DNA of 57,032 nt, from positions 1-57,032 of the forward strand of contig CAIKXM010000031.1 of NCBI GenBank assembly GCA_903831405.1. Reading direction: 5' to 3'. Made by a program: the position numbers and the translations under genes. Below the pieces are notes generated by a model that searched no databases, had not been told where the DNA came from, and saw nothing but the letters and a program-made list of their open reading frames with translations. Source of the DNA: an uncultured bacterium (GTDB taxonomy: Bacteria > Babelota > Babeliae > Babelales > Babelaceae). This document shows, one piece after another, positions 17,602 to 27,787 of the stretch. Each line of letters opens with the position of its first letter. Within the stretch, counting starts at the first letter, position 1.

Positions 17602-20600
17602 ATGAGAATACAATTTCTCCTAAAGCCGCTTATGGTTTTAACTCTTGTTGCGCTACTACCGGCAACAATGGTGCGGGCGGTGGTTAATTGGCATGGTTCC
17701 CCATCGATTACGGGAACATATTTATCGTCAGCTGATCCCCTTATTGATATTCAAGGAACCAATGGGTTCCGTGGTCATGTCATAGTGCGTGCAGATACGG
17801 CAACTATGAATATTGATGTTTCTGCTACTTCGATTTTACGTAATGATACAACAGCTGGTCAAGCTCCGAATGCATCTTTGCACTTTGTAGCAGATCCTGG
17901 TCAAGTTATTAACATTAACGTTAACAATAATTTAACCTGTTCTGGTGTGACACAAGCAGATATTGCTCCGCCATTTGCGTTAACTCAACCATTTACTTTA
18001 ACGGCTAGTGGTGGTGGTACGGTTAATGTTAAGTTAGCTGATGGTACTTTCTTTACTCTTAATGATTCGCAAAGCACTCCTGGTGTAACTACTGCTGCTG
18101 GTGCTCATATGCTTGTTGATCTTGATACGACACCAAGCGCCTTTAACTTCTTAACCTTTACTCGTCAAAATCCAGCATCAGATGAAGATGTAGATTTTGA
18201 GATAGGTAACAATTCATCGTTTATGTTTGTTGGCACACCGGCTATTGCAGGGTCAACCAAGGTAACCAAAGTTGCCTTTAATCCAACAAATAATGTTGCA
18301 AATGTTGGTTCAATGTACATAGATCTTGCAAATGAGACTGCTACTACGATTAATTCAAGCTTCTTGGTACAAGGTCATCAATATGCTGACGAATCATTGA
18401 TTACGGCAACGTCAATTAATGGTATATCATTTAATACGGATCGTGTTGGTGCTCCTGAGGTTTGTGTAGTCAAATCAGGCGCATTGGGCACCAATTCTGC
18501 AGGGCTTAAGGTATACAACGAAAATAGCACCATGCCGCGCTTTTGGGCAAACCCATGGTTCGAAACTAATATTCCGAGTTCATTAACTCGTCAATCAGGT
18601 TTTATTGTTGGTTTAAATGGTATGTTGCGCATTGGAAATGGTGCATATATTGAGTATCAAGCACGTCGTCCTAATATTAATCCAGCACCTACAACAATTC
18701 CTACAGGATTGCTCCTTGGTCGTACGGTGCCCGAAGTCGTGAAAGATCGTAACCCATCAGCATTGATGATTGATGGTTTGACTGATCCCTATGCTATTGA
18801 AAAAGGTCTTGGAAATGCATCGATTGTGTTCGAAGGAACCAGTGCTGGTGGTGCAGGATTGTACTTTAAATCAGCAGTAGATCGTTTTGGGGTAGTTGAA
18901 GATAATTCAGTAGAAGGTTGGGTTGCCCCTGCTTCACAATACAGAGATATTGCAGGATATGGTACGATTGTATTTGATGTCGAAGCGCCACTTGCAATGA
19001 CTGCTCCTACTGGTGAAATAACAAATAATGCCTTTGAATTGTTATCTCTCGAAGCAGGTCAAATGATTGAAGGAGAAACGGCTATTAATGTACTAGGTCT
19101 TGTAGATATTGATTCAACGGGCTTAGAGACATTCCCCGTTCGTTCGTTTGCTGTTGATGATAATAATGATTATTTGCAATACGGTGTTGGATGTTTCTTG
19201 ATTAACAACCGTACTGTTCTTAATAACATAAGCTTCAAGCATACTGATGAGATTCATGAGTTCTATGAGAAGAACTTCCCACACCAATCAGCTGCAGCAT
19301 ACATCGGCGGTGAATCATGGTGGTTAAATCCTACAGGAATAGTAGATGAAGAAGCTCCTGCCTATGGACTTATTCGTCCACGTCCACAATTTGTATATAA
19401 TAATTCACGCCTGCAAATGCATACCAGTGGTGCATTTACTGGTGTTGATCAATTGATTGACCAAATTGATGCTGAAGCTGGTAACAATACTAGTTTTATT
19501 TTCTACGGTAATGGTCGCGTTGTAGATCAAGGTACTGGTCGTTCATTGAACCTTGGAACAACCGTAGGTTCAACGGCAACTGATCAAAACTCAATAGTTA
19601 GCCGTGATGCACATCTTGATACTATGCAAGAGTTTGCAACAGAAGGTGCAAGTGATCAAATTTTGCGCTTCTTGGTTGCGTTTAATGATGATACTATTGT
19701 TGAAGATGTAGTTGAGCCAGCAGGTAACTCCTTGCAAACCATCTATCTTGGGCATGCAACAAATATCTCTCTTGGTTCAAACTCTGATGCAGATCCTGTG
19801 GCTACACCACGTGGTTATTTCCCTGCAAGTACTTTTGCCTTAACAACAACACCAGTTAATTTTATTGGTGGCGATTTCTTCTCCTTTGAGACACAGGGCG
19901 GTAGTGCAAGCATACCAGAGATGAGCATGACAACCGGCGAGGGCGGAGTTTTTGTTGATCGCAATGGTATCTTTGAGCTTGGCCATGCATTCCGTGCAAA
20001 CTTTGCATTGATGGTATCGCAAAGCCGCAATGGTATTCTTGACCTGTATCCACCTGCATCATTGTGGGCAAATCGTGTCGGTATTGCACAAAGTCCAATT
20101 ACACTTGGAACGCTTACCACTATTATTGAACCTGGATCAACATATAATGACTACACACTTGATTGGAAATATGTAACCAAAGCCTATGATGCAGCAAGCT
20201 ATCCATATGAAGTAACAACGGTTCCTGCAGCCGGTGCTCTTGCTCCTGTTCTGCAAGCTAACTTGAACTACTTGCCAGTTGTAGAGGGTCAAGTTGATCA
20301 GTTCCAATTCAAGAATTCACGCCTTGGCGATCAAGCAGGCTTGATGGTTGATGGTACTAGTAGTGCTGCAACTGGTGGTGCAAAAATTCGTGAGCTTGTG
20401 CTCCTCTCAGGTGATGAGTCAGCTGTTGAGGCAACCGCATTCTTAGCCGTTAAAGGTGATGCGGTTGTCGGCATTGGAACTGCAGAGCGTAATCTTGACT
20501 CAGAAGATGCACAAGTTAAGCTTGGGGTCAACGGTCTGACAATATGTGCTGATGGTTCTGCCGAGATAGTATTAAACAGTGATGTGATTATTGATAACCA

Positions 20601-21918
20601 AGCACACTTCCTCAAAGGTCCTAACTTTGCAACAACTGATACACTCTATATCTACTCAATTGAACCACGCGAAATTCGCGTCAAGAGTACGGGTATTATA
20701 GACTTTACTAGTTTTAATGCTGCAACTGATAAAATATTTATCGGTGGCAACATTTCGCTTGTAATGGAACCAGGCGCTCGCCTGCTCGCTTCTACTGGAC
20801 AGATTTCTATGTGTGACAATTCACGCATGATGTTCTTACCCTATGCGCCTTCAGTAGTTGGCGGAACTGCCGTTACTGCAACTGATGTATTCCGTGCTAA
20901 ATTGTCAGGAATCGGAGAGATTCGCTTCTCAGAAGATGCACAGATGATCATCCCTCGTGGTGCATTTGTTGGTATCGAGTCTGCAGGTGTATTGACTGTG
21001 TCTGATGGGCAAGGTATTGAGCAGGGTGATATTACTGTTATGAGTTCATCATATATTACTGAGCTTACTCTTCGCTTTACCGAAGCTGCAAAGCTACTCA
21101 TTGGATCGACCGAAGATCATGGTGGCGCACTCCAAATTGGTAATACAACAGATATGAATGAATCAGCACAAGTAAACGCACACTTTGAGTTCGAAGGTCG
21201 TGATTCTTTGATGAATATTGATTCACAAGGTTTCTTGGGCTTTGGTGTTGGTATTGTTGCAAAACCTGAAGTTGGTCCAGAAAATTGGTTGGTAGGTCGT
21301 CTGTACAATGTAAACGAACTATCAATGAATTTTGATGCTGGTTCTCAGTTTACCCATCAACAAATATATGCAACAAATGATGTAGATAACAGTAAGTATG
21401 CAAGTATTTTTGCAGTAGCGAGCGATCCTGCTATTACCTATACGGTAGGACTTGCAGATCAATCACATATACTTGGTGGTGGCAACATGATGTTAGTTAC
21501 TACCGCAGCAATTGGTACTACCGTTGCTCCACAAGTACGCACAACTACTGGTGCTATTAGTGCAAATCAAACGGTTGGTATTATGGGTTCGGATTTAATC
21601 TTGACCGATACAAGCAAGACCGTAACGACAACAGTATGGCCAATAACCGCTGCAACAGGGGCAAACTTCTTTGCTGGTATGACGGTTAATAATTACGCAC
21701 TCCAAGATGTAAAATTTGCAACATTTGCACGTAATTATGCAAGCTATGTAACTGCCGGCTACGTTGATGGTACAACAATTGTGCGTGATCCACGTGCTGT
21801 TATTACCGGAACAACGGGACGCAATGCTGATCCATCAGGATCTCTTGAACTTGGCGTCGTTGGTGTAATGCTTGATGCTACACACAGAACCGCAGCGTTC
21901 TCAGCATCACAGATATAA
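17602..21918 (+). CDS. Very large exported surface protein (S-layer-like candidate)
   Basis: A 1438-aa protein with a signal peptide (MRIQFLLKPLMVLTLVALLPATMVRA). The mature part is rich in Ala, Gly, Thr, Asp and Asn, has very few Cys or Lys, and is made of short beta-prone segments with frequent G.I.F.....A patterns, as in beta-helix or S-layer proteins. I find no known domain, no S-layer homology anchor and no terminal barrel (it ends AAFSASQI). ATG 17602 has AAGGA seven bases upstream. Codon choice is even and regular, suggesting high expression. The Cys-rich barrel gene follows after a hairpin, so the two probably form one envelope unit. The family is unknown to me. Confidence 0.7.
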   Translation: MRIQFLLKPLMVLTLVALLPATMVRAVVNWHGSPSITGTYLSSADPLIDIQGTNGFRGHVIVRADTATMNIDVSATSILRNDTTAGQAPNASLHFVADPGQVININVNNNLTCSGVTQADIAPPFALTQPFTLTASGGGTVNVKLADGTFFTLNDSQSTPGVTTAAGAHMLVDLDTTPSAFNFLTFTRQNPASDEDVDFEIGNNSSFMFVGTPAIAGSTKVTKVAFNPTNNVANVGSMYIDLANETATTINSSFLVQGHQYADESLITATSINGISFNTDRVGAPEVCVVKSGALGTNSAGLKVYNENSTMPRFWANPWFETNIPSSLTRQSGFIVGLNGMLRIGNGAYIEYQARRPNINPAPTTIPTGLLLGRTVPEVVKDRNPSALMIDGLTDPYAIEKGLGNASIVFEGTSAGGAGLYFKSAVDRFGVVEDNSVEGWVAPASQYRDIAGYGTIVFDVEAPLAMTAPTGEITNNAFELLSLEAGQMIEGETAINVLGLVDIDSTGLETFPVRSFAVDDNNDYLQYGVGCFLINNRTVLNNISFKHTDEIHEFYEKNFPHQSAAAYIGGESWWLNPTGIVDEEAPAYGLIRPRPQFVYNNSRLQMHTSGAFTGVDQLIDQIDAEAGNNTSFIFYGNGRVVDQGTGRSLNLGTTVGSTATDQNSIVSRDAHLDTMQEFATEGASDQILRFLVAFNDDTIVEDVVEPAGNSLQTIYLGHATNISLGSNSDADPVATPRGYFPASTFALTTTPVNFIGGDFFSFETQGGSASIPEMSMTTGEGGVFVDRNGIFELGHAFRANFALMVSQSRNGILDLYPPASLWANRVGIAQSPITLGTLTTIIEPGSTYNDYTLDWKYVTKAYDAASYPYEVTTVPAAGALAPVLQANLNYLPVVEGQVDQFQFKNSRLGDQAGLMVDGTSSAATGGAKIRELVLLSGDESAVEATAFLAVKGDAVVGIGTAERNLDSEDAQVKLGVNGLTICADGSAEIVLNSDVIIDNQAHFLKGPNFATTDTLYIYSIEPREIRVKSTGIIDFTSFNAATDKIFIGGNISLVMEPGARLLASTGQISMCDNSRMMFLPYAPSVVGGTAVTATDVFRAKLSGIGEIRFSEDAQMIIPRGAFVGIESAGVLTVSDGQGIEQGDITVMSSSYITELTLRFTEAAKLLIGSTEDHGGALQIGNTTDMNESAQVNAHFEFEGRDSLMNIDSQGFLGFGVGIVAKPEVGPENWLVGRLYNVNELSMNFDAGSQFTHQQIYATNDVDNSKYASIFAVASDPAITYTVGLADQSHILGGGNMMLVTTAAIGTTVAPQVRTTTGAISANQTVGIMGSDLILTDTSKTVTTTVWPITAATGANFFAGMTVNNYALQDVKFATFARNYASYVTAGYVDGTTIVRDPRAVITGTTGRNADPSGSLELGVVGVMLDATHRTAAFSASQI

Positions 21919-21932
21919 AACTCTTTTTTATC

Positions 21933-21964
21933 CCTCTGGCCTCTACTACAGTAGAGGCCAGAGG
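21933..21964 (+). terminator. Intercistronic hairpin, attenuator-like
   Basis: A 14-bp stem (21933-21946 with 21951-21964) with loop TACA and no T tract lies between the large surface protein and the barrel gene. It may partly terminate transcription or protect the upstream mRNA. Confidence 0.55.
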
Positions 21965-22035
21965 CGCACAATTAAGATGTCGTGGTAAAAAAAAGAAAAA
22001 AGAGAAAAAGCAGAAAATTTGAAAAGGAAAGAATT

Positions 22036-23814
22036 ATGAAAAAAACGTTCATCAAGCAAGCTCTCGCGCTTAGCTTGTTGTGCTCAGTAGGATTGGTTGC
22101 ACGCGAAATCCGCTCACCACTACCTATCCCTATGACGGCAACAGCACATTATCCATTAATGTATTGCTGCCATTACAAACAGATGTCATGTCATGGCAAG
22201 CCAAAGTGTGATACCGAAGAAATACGCACTATGCACTTTGAGCTGAGCGGCGCAGGATATACGCGCAATGCCGAGCAAGCATTTGGCGATTGTGGATGGA
22301 CACACAAAGTACCATTCTCAACACTATTATTTGGCAAGGCAGACTTTAAAGTTGCAGAAGCTTTCCCTGGTGCAACGGTTGGCCAAGATTTACCAACCAA
22401 TCCATTTGTAGCCGTATCAACCATATCAACTCGCTATGAGTATGATGAGCGTGGCGCAGTGCTTGGCGCATGTCTTGGTCACACCATGTGTGATAAGTGG
22501 CATACCGGTGTACGTGCACGACTTCCTATCCGTGATATAGATGTTCACCAAATTGCTGGTGGCAATGATTTAATTGGTGAAACGGTAGATGATTTATTTA
22601 CCATTCGTCAAGAGCCTCATCCTGATGGTGTTTCTCCTGATATTACACAAGCATATGCTGTTCGTCTAGACTTCTTGAACGCATTAGCACAAACGCCTGC
22701 AATTGGTTTAACGCCTGCAAATATGATAGTAAAGTGGGACCTAACCCCTTTAAGCAATGATATACAAATAGCTAACATTAACGCATCAGCACCACTAGCG
22801 TTAAACAGTCCATCATTAGCAGCAATTGGTAGCACAAGTGGAGTAATTCCGGTAGCGTCACAATGGGCTGATCTTGCTTCTACAGCTACAGCTTTAGTTG
22901 CTGCAGATGGTTCTGGTGTAGGCAATGGTCTACGAGGCAGATTTCAACCGGTAGTATATGGCGGGGGGCTTGCGGTTAATCCGACAGCTCAATCGCAGCT
23001 ATATGTTGTTCCAACCCTGGATACTGTTTCTGGCCAAATTACTGGTGGTGCAGTAACTGCATTAAGTCAAATTCAAGCAGCTGTTGATGCATTAACCGTT
23101 GATTCAGTCAAAGAGTTTCTTGACGAAAAAGGCCTAAACTTCTGGAATGGTCATACCCAAGGTATTGGTGATCTTGATCTTGATCTGTTCTTGGGACGTA
23201 ACTTTGGCTGTTGCGAGAATTTCTTTGCCGAAGTACAAGCAGGTCTTCGCGTACCAACAGCAAAGAAAGTATGCAACTGTCTTAATGTATTAAAACAATC
23301 AACGGGCAACAATGGTCACCTCGAAGCTCGCGTTGGTACAATGCTTGGATGGGATGCATGCAAGACGGTTAAGATTCGTCTTGATGGCAGCTATAACTAT
23401 GTAGCAAAAAAGACCGAAAACATTGCAGCTCCTTTTGTTGGTGCAACGGTCAAAAACATTGGACCATGTATTAATGCTGATATCAAGTGGCATTACTTTA
23501 CTGCTGATGCAAACATATCGTTCTTTGCATCACAGCATTGTGGATTTGATGTCAGTTATCAGTTCTATGGAAAAGGCCACGATAAGATCTGTCCATGCAT
23601 AACGGCAACGACAGACTTTATAGGTCGCGAAAATCAAAACATTGATACACATGTTGCAAGCAGACTGACCAAAGTATATTCACATAAGGCACGTGCAGAA
23701 TTCTTTATGAGCACCAAGTGTTGTGAATTATTTGTTGGCGGCGCATATACCTTTGCAGGACGCAATGCAATGCGTGATGTTGATTGCTTCTTGGGCATGC
23801 AAGTACGCTTTTAA
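22036..23814 (+). CDS. Cysteine-rich outer-membrane barrel (porin-like)
   Basis: A 592-aa exported protein with a signal peptide (MKKTFIKQALALSLLCSVGLVA). Its C-terminal half has alternating beta strands and it ends DCFLGMQVRF, with the terminal phenylalanine typical of outer-membrane barrels. Cysteines come in close pairs along the chain: MYCCHY, GCCENF, VCNC, ICPC and KCCELF. This pattern resembles disulfide-linked outer-membrane proteins. ATG 22036 has AAGGA seven bases upstream. It follows the large surface protein and is probably a major porin. A second Cys-containing barrel is at 48503-49960. Confidence 0.75.
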   Translation: MKKTFIKQALALSLLCSVGLVAREIRSPLPIPMTATAHYPLMYCCHYKQMSCHGKPKCDTEEIRTMHFELSGAGYTRNAEQAFGDCGWTHKVPFSTLLFGKADFKVAEAFPGATVGQDLPTNPFVAVSTISTRYEYDERGAVLGACLGHTMCDKWHTGVRARLPIRDIDVHQIAGGNDLIGETVDDLFTIRQEPHPDGVSPDITQAYAVRLDFLNALAQTPAIGLTPANMIVKWDLTPLSNDIQIANINASAPLALNSPSLAAIGSTSGVIPVASQWADLASTATALVAADGSGVGNGLRGRFQPVVYGGGLAVNPTAQSQLYVVPTLDTVSGQITGGAVTALSQIQAAVDALTVDSVKEFLDEKGLNFWNGHTQGIGDLDLDLFLGRNFGCCENFFAEVQAGLRVPTAKKVCNCLNVLKQSTGNNGHLEARVGTMLGWDACKTVKIRLDGSYNYVAKKTENIAAPFVGATVKNIGPCINADIKWHYFTADANISFFASQHCGFDVSYQFYGKGHDKICPCITATTDFIGRENQNIDTHVASRLTKVYSHKARAEFFMSTKCCELFVGGAYTFAGRNAMRDVDCFLGMQVRF

Positions 23815-23842
23815 TTAGGTAAGAACTAGTTTTTAGCAGCAA

Positions 23843-23897
23843 TAAGTACAGCAGCAGGCTAATGGGATTTTTCCCTATTAGCCTGCTGCTGTACTTA
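23843..23897. terminator. Bidirectional terminator, 21-bp stem
   Basis: The arms 23843-23863 and 23877-23897 pair perfectly (core GTACAGCAGCAGGCTAAT), with three further pairs past a bulge. It lies between the convergent barrel and J-domain genes. Confidence 0.8.
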
Positions 23898-23933
23898 CTA
23901 TATAGCAAAACATATTTTTTTTAAGCTATAAAT

Positions 23934-24824
23934 TTATTGTTTTAATAATGGGCGATGTTTTGCTAAAACTTCAAATGCTTCTTTTAGTGCTCTAAATTTT
24001 TGTGCTGCTTCTTGGTCTTCTGGATGTTTATCGGGATGGCAGTTGAGGACTAATTTGCGATAGTTTTGTTTTATAGCTTTATCTGTGTCATGATCGGCAG
24101 ATCTAAGAGTTTGATAGGCCTGCACGATTTCGTGTGGCGTTGCTACAACAGTTTGCTGTTGTAATTGTTCTGCCATATATTGTGCTATTGTAAATGCTTC
24201 ATGATAGCGATTTTCACTACCATAGGCGGTAGAATTAAGTGCTTCTAATGCATTTGTTACCTGCTCTTGAATGATTTGTGCTCTTTCATATTCATCTGTG
24301 CCAATAAATTTTGGATCAAGAAGGTGTTGTATACTTATCAATATATTTTCTACTTCTCGTGATTGTGCTCGTCTTTGTTCTGCTATTCGAATTGCCTCTT
24401 GTCGTTGCCATTCTAATCGAGCTACCTCTTGTCGTCGTGCTGCATCTTGAATTAATTCTTGTCGTCGCAATTCAGCCTGTCTGGCTATTTCTTGTCGTCG
24501 TATTGCATCTTGAGCTAATTCTTGTCTGAAGGCTTCAAGTTCTGCTGCTTCATCTGCTGCTCGTTGCAATCCAGCTTGTCTTTGTGCTTCTAGTCGAGCT
24601 TGTTGTCTGGCATGTTTTTTATTTAATAAAACTTTGTACAAAACTGCTGCTCCAATTGCGCATAAGCTGGTTGCAGCTGCAATGTATGCAGAATTTTTAT
24701 TATTGCTGCGTATATAGGTAATATAACTAGCTGCAACTGATAGTGCGGTTATACCAACAGGTCTTGTAGGGTGTACTGTTAACAACAAACTACACAGCAT
24801 AAAGATATTTAATTTAATTTTCAT
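23934..24824 (-). CDS. Exported or membrane-tethered J-domain protein with coiled coil
   Basis: A 296-aa protein. A signal peptide (MKIKLNIFMLCSLLLTV) is followed by a second hydrophobic segment (about 45-67), then a long charged helix of imperfect ten-residue units (RRQEIARQAE, LRRQELIQDA and similar, about 70-160). A J-domain follows in the last 65 residues with HPD (about 263; NCHPDKHPED). The coiled coil is encoded by DNA repeats of roughly 48-60 bases, which suggests growth by slippage. Topology is uncertain: with one cleaved signal and one anchor, the J-domain would face the cytoplasm or the outside depending on the anchor. AAGGG precedes the start. Confidence 0.75.
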   Translation of the reverse strand: MKIKLNIFMLCSLLLTVHPTRPVGITALSVAASYITYIRSNNKNSAYIAAATSLCAIGAAVLYKVLLNKKHARQQARLEAQRQAGLQRAADEAAELEAFRQELAQDAIRRQEIARQAELRRQELIQDAARRQEVARLEWQRQEAIRIAEQRRAQSREVENILISIQHLLDPKFIGTDEYERAQIIQEQVTNALEALNSTAYGSENRYHEAFTIAQYMAEQLQQQTVVATPHEIVQAYQTLRSADHDTDKAIKQNYRKLVLNCHPDKHPEDQEAAQKFRALKEAFEVLAKHRPLLKQ

Positions 24825-25108
24825 TTTTTCCCTTATATTATTGTTTTGTTTAAAAAATATATAAGTTCAGTTTGACATATTTCTAAATAATGTCAATGTT
24901 TTTCTGTATTCAAAAGAAACTGGCTATATATGAAAAGTGCTTTTTTAAGCTGTTGGAGCATGTATCTTACTAGTTAAACAGATTTTTTGCATGCTACTAA
25001 TAATAAAATATTGTATACAAGTAGATCACTTTGCGCGTGTATGCTAAAATAGAGTTGTATCTTTTTTTATATGTTTATTTTTTTAAATGTACGTTAGAGG
25101 AACCAAAA

Positions 25109-26695
25109 ATGGGCCCGTCTGATTCTAGTCACTATTGCTCAAAAAAATTTTATATCACGACACCAATTTACTATGTAAATGCAAAGCCGCACATAGGGTC
25201 ACTGTACTCAACCGTGCTCGCTGATGTGGGCGCTCGCTGGAACAAATTGCGGGGTGCTCAGACATTATTTTTGACCGGGCTTGATGAGCATGGCCAAAAA
25301 GTTGCTGACGCTGCTACAAAGGCAGGGCGTTTGCCAAAAGAGCATGTTGATGCGCTTGCGCCAGAGTTTACCAAAGTATGGCAAGAGTTTGATTGTGCCT
25401 ATGATACCTTTATTCGCACGACAGATGATTATCATGTTAAGGCGGTGCAAACGTGGCTGCAGCAGCTTGTGGACAGAGGTGATGTATATAAGTCATCGTA
25501 TGTTGGCTGGTACTGTGTTGGCGAAGAAGCCTTTATTACCGAAAAAGATCTTATTATTGATCCCAATAAAAAAGAGCCTATTTGTGCATTTTGCGGTCGT
25601 CAGACGCGCAAGCTCGAGGAAGAAGGGTATTTCTTTCGCCTCTCTGCCTATCAAGATAGATTGCTTGAGTTTTATAAAACACATGATGATTTTATTGTGC
25701 CCAAAGAACGTCTCAAAGAGGTTGTCTCTTTTGTAGAGAGTGGCTTGAGAGACTTAAGTATTTCGCGCTCAACATTGAGCTGGGGGATACCATTCCCCAC
25801 TGACACAAAGCATGTTACCTACGTATGGGCTGATGCACTGCTCAACTATATCTCAGCTATTGGATATGGGGATAGTGCACGAGAAAAAGAATTTGCCTAT
25901 TATTGGCCTGCTGATGTGCAGGTGATGGGCAAAGATATTGTACGCTTTCATGCAGTCTACTGGCTTGCCTTTCTTATGGCCTCTGACTTTGCATTGCCAA
26001 AACAACTGATGGTGCATGGATGGTTAACCCTTGGTGGTGAAAAAATATCGAAGTCTCTTGGTAATGTTATTGATCCAACTGATTTATATGCGCAGTACGG
26101 CTCAGACGTGGTGCGGTATTACTTAGTGCGTTATATGGCAATCACCCAAGATTCGCCTTTTAGCATTGAAGATATGGAAAATCGTGCAACAACAGACCTT
26201 GCAAATGATCTTGGCAATCTTGTCTCTCGCCTCAGCGCACTCGTGCTCAAGTATATCCCCGATGGAGTAGTGCAAACACCACAAGCATTTGAAGAGAGTG
26301 AATTAGCACTGCAAAAAGAATGTCACGATATGCTCTCTGAAGCATCAGCACTTATGGACGAGTTGTATTATGCCCGCGCATATGCACGCATATGGAAATT
26401 TGTGCAACAGGTTAACTCGTATATACATGCACAACAGCCATGGAAAATTGTCAAAACTGATATGGTTAAATTCTCTCAGATTATGTCAGCGCTCGTTCAT
26501 GCACTGCATACGATAGCGATTGTCTGTGAGCCAATTATCCCACAAAGTTCTGCACATATACTTGCAACTATAGGCAAAGAATATGCTCCTGCATGTAACA
26601 AAGATTATATAACAATCTGTAGAGAGCCATGGAATGATACATTTGTTGTTCGTGCGTGTGAGCCACTCTTTAAAAAATATGATATACAAAAGTAA
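25109..26695 (+). CDS. metG: Methionyl-tRNA synthetase, catalytic subunit
   Basis: The enzyme charges initiator and elongator tRNA-Met. The 528-aa protein begins with FYITTPIYYVNAKPHIGS, giving the HIGH-type motif. It has a single CxxC knuckle (CAFC) and the KMSKS-type loop EKISKSLGN, then a helical anticodon-binding domain (DLGNLVSRLSALVLKY). The C-terminal tRNA-binding module of many MetRS proteins is absent and is instead encoded by the next gene. I chose ATG 25109 because GAGG lies eight bases upstream. Confidence 0.95.
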   Translation: MGPSDSSHYCSKKFYITTPIYYVNAKPHIGSLYSTVLADVGARWNKLRGAQTLFLTGLDEHGQKVADAATKAGRLPKEHVDALAPEFTKVWQEFDCAYDTFIRTTDDYHVKAVQTWLQQLVDRGDVYKSSYVGWYCVGEEAFITEKDLIIDPNKKEPICAFCGRQTRKLEEEGYFFRLSAYQDRLLEFYKTHDDFIVPKERLKEVVSFVESGLRDLSISRSTLSWGIPFPTDTKHVTYVWADALLNYISAIGYGDSAREKEFAYYWPADVQVMGKDIVRFHAVYWLAFLMASDFALPKQLMVHGWLTLGGEKISKSLGNVIDPTDLYAQYGSDVVRYYLVRYMAITQDSPFSIEDMENRATTDLANDLGNLVSRLSALVLKYIPDGVVQTPQAFEESELALQKECHDMLSEASALMDELYYARAYARIWKFVQQVNSYIHAQQPWKIVKTDMVKFSQIMSALVHALHTIAIVCEPIIPQSSAHILATIGKEYAPACNKDYITICREPWNDTFVVRACEPLFKKYDIQK

Positions 26696-26727
26696 AAGTA
26701 ATAAAAAAATGAAAGTATAGGTAGTCA

Positions 26728-27078
26728 ATGGAAGTAGTACAACAAAGTAACATGGCAACAATAGAGCAGTTGAGTGCTGTCGAATTACGCGTGGGGTTAA
26801 TTGAACGCGTAGAGGAGATCGAAAAGTCTGATCGTTTATACAAATTAACCGTTTCCTTTGGTGCATTGGGAAGTAAAACAATATGTTCTGGTATTAAAAA
26901 GTTTTTTACTCCCGAAGAGTTGCAGGGCAAAAAAGTGTTATTTGCCTATAATCTCCCTCCGCGAGAGCTTATGGGAGTGGTATCAGAGGGTATGATTATG
27001 GTTGCAAAAAATGAAGAAAATAAAGCAGTTCTTATGGTGCCTGCGGCTGATGTGCCAGCCGGAGTTCGTCTGAGTTAA
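26728..27078 (+). CDS. Stand-alone tRNA-binding domain (MetRS beta-like)
   Basis: A 116-aa EMAP-II/Trbp111-type OB-fold protein. Seen features are LRVGLIERVEEIEKSDRLYKL, the SKTICSGI segment and the C-terminal GMIMVA. It starts 32 bases after metG, so it most likely supplies in trans the tRNA-binding module missing from that protein. Alternatives are a free Trbp111 or a CsaA-like chaperone, but the position next to metG favours the first reading. The start may be ATG 26728 or 26752. Confidence 0.85.
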   Translation: MEVVQQSNMATIEQLSAVELRVGLIERVEEIEKSDRLYKLTVSFGALGSKTICSGIKKFFTPEELQGKKVLFAYNLPPRELMGVVSEGMIMVAKNEENKAVLMVPAADVPAGVRLS

Positions 27079-27156
27079 ATTTGTAAAAAAGCTTTATTTT
27101 TCATATAATAAAAAGTAGGCACATACAGTAAAAAAAATTTGAAAGGTTTTAACGTC

Positions 27157-27297
27157 ATGTCAATTACGTATATATGTAAGAAAAAGAAGCGTAATCGTAA
27201 GCATGGATTCTTAATGAGAATGGCAACACACGATGGTCGCAAGATTATCAATCGTCGTCGTTCGAAAAAAAGAACACGTCTTGCAGTTCACGCATAA
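27157..27297 (+). CDS. rpmH: 50S ribosomal protein L34
   Basis: A 46-aa highly basic protein. It has the L34 pattern [20 protein letters not shown] followed by [17 protein letters not shown] typical L34 begins MKRTYQPS, whereas this one begins [15 protein letters not shown] lies eight bases upstream. It is followed by rnpA, the classic rpmH-rnpA pair. Confidence 0.95.
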   Translation: MSITYICKKKKRNRKHGFLMRMATHDGRKIINRRRSKKRTRLAVHA

Positions 27298-27312
27298 TTT
27301 GTCCGCCTTCCA

Positions 27313-27663
27313 ATGCCCCGCATAGCTCGCTTAATAACAAAATTTTTACGCTCAGAAATAATAACATTATTTTCTGCTGCGCGATTAGTGCACAAAAGTG
27401 CGGGGTTGGATATCAAAATAGCCCCGCGCGTGGGTTGTCATGCTCATATTCTTATTGTTATACCAAGAAAATATGGCACAGCTCCACAGCGCAATTTACT
27501 TCGTCGTCGTATCAAAAGTATTTTTTATCAAGAAAAATTATTTGAACAGGCGTATGACTTTTTAATTTTTGCAAAACCTGCTGCAAAAACCTATACATTT
27601 GACTGTATTCGCGATCTTCTTATAACGCTGTCAAAAAGTGGTTGCAACAAGGTTAAAAAGTAA
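27313..27663 (+). CDS. rnpA: Ribonuclease P protein component
   Basis: This small basic protein assists the RNase P RNA in trimming tRNA 5' ends. The 116-aa product has the RNLLRRRIKSIFY signature (usual form RNRxKRxxRE) after a beta-rich core (AHILIVIPRK). It starts 15 bases after rpmH without a clear ribosome site, so translation is probably coupled. The usual yidD/yidC neighbours are absent: the next gene is on the other strand. Confidence 0.93.
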   Translation: MPRIARLITKFLRSEIITLFSAARLVHKSAGLDIKIAPRVGCHAHILIVIPRKYGTAPQRNLLRRRIKSIFYQEKLFEQAYDFLIFAKPAAKTYTFDCIRDLLITLSKSGCNKVKK

Positions 27664-27787
27664 GAAGAAAAAACGATTACAGCATGATTTACTAAGTTGT
27701 GCAGATTTTTGATCAATAGTTGTGCGTCAGGACAGGCTATTTTAATACATACGTTTTTGCCGTATCTAAAAGAATCTAGCTATATAA

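Noticed and set aside
24410-24540. Possible CRISPR-like short repeats
   Set aside because: They are in-frame coding repeats of the coiled coil in the J-domain protein, without spacers.
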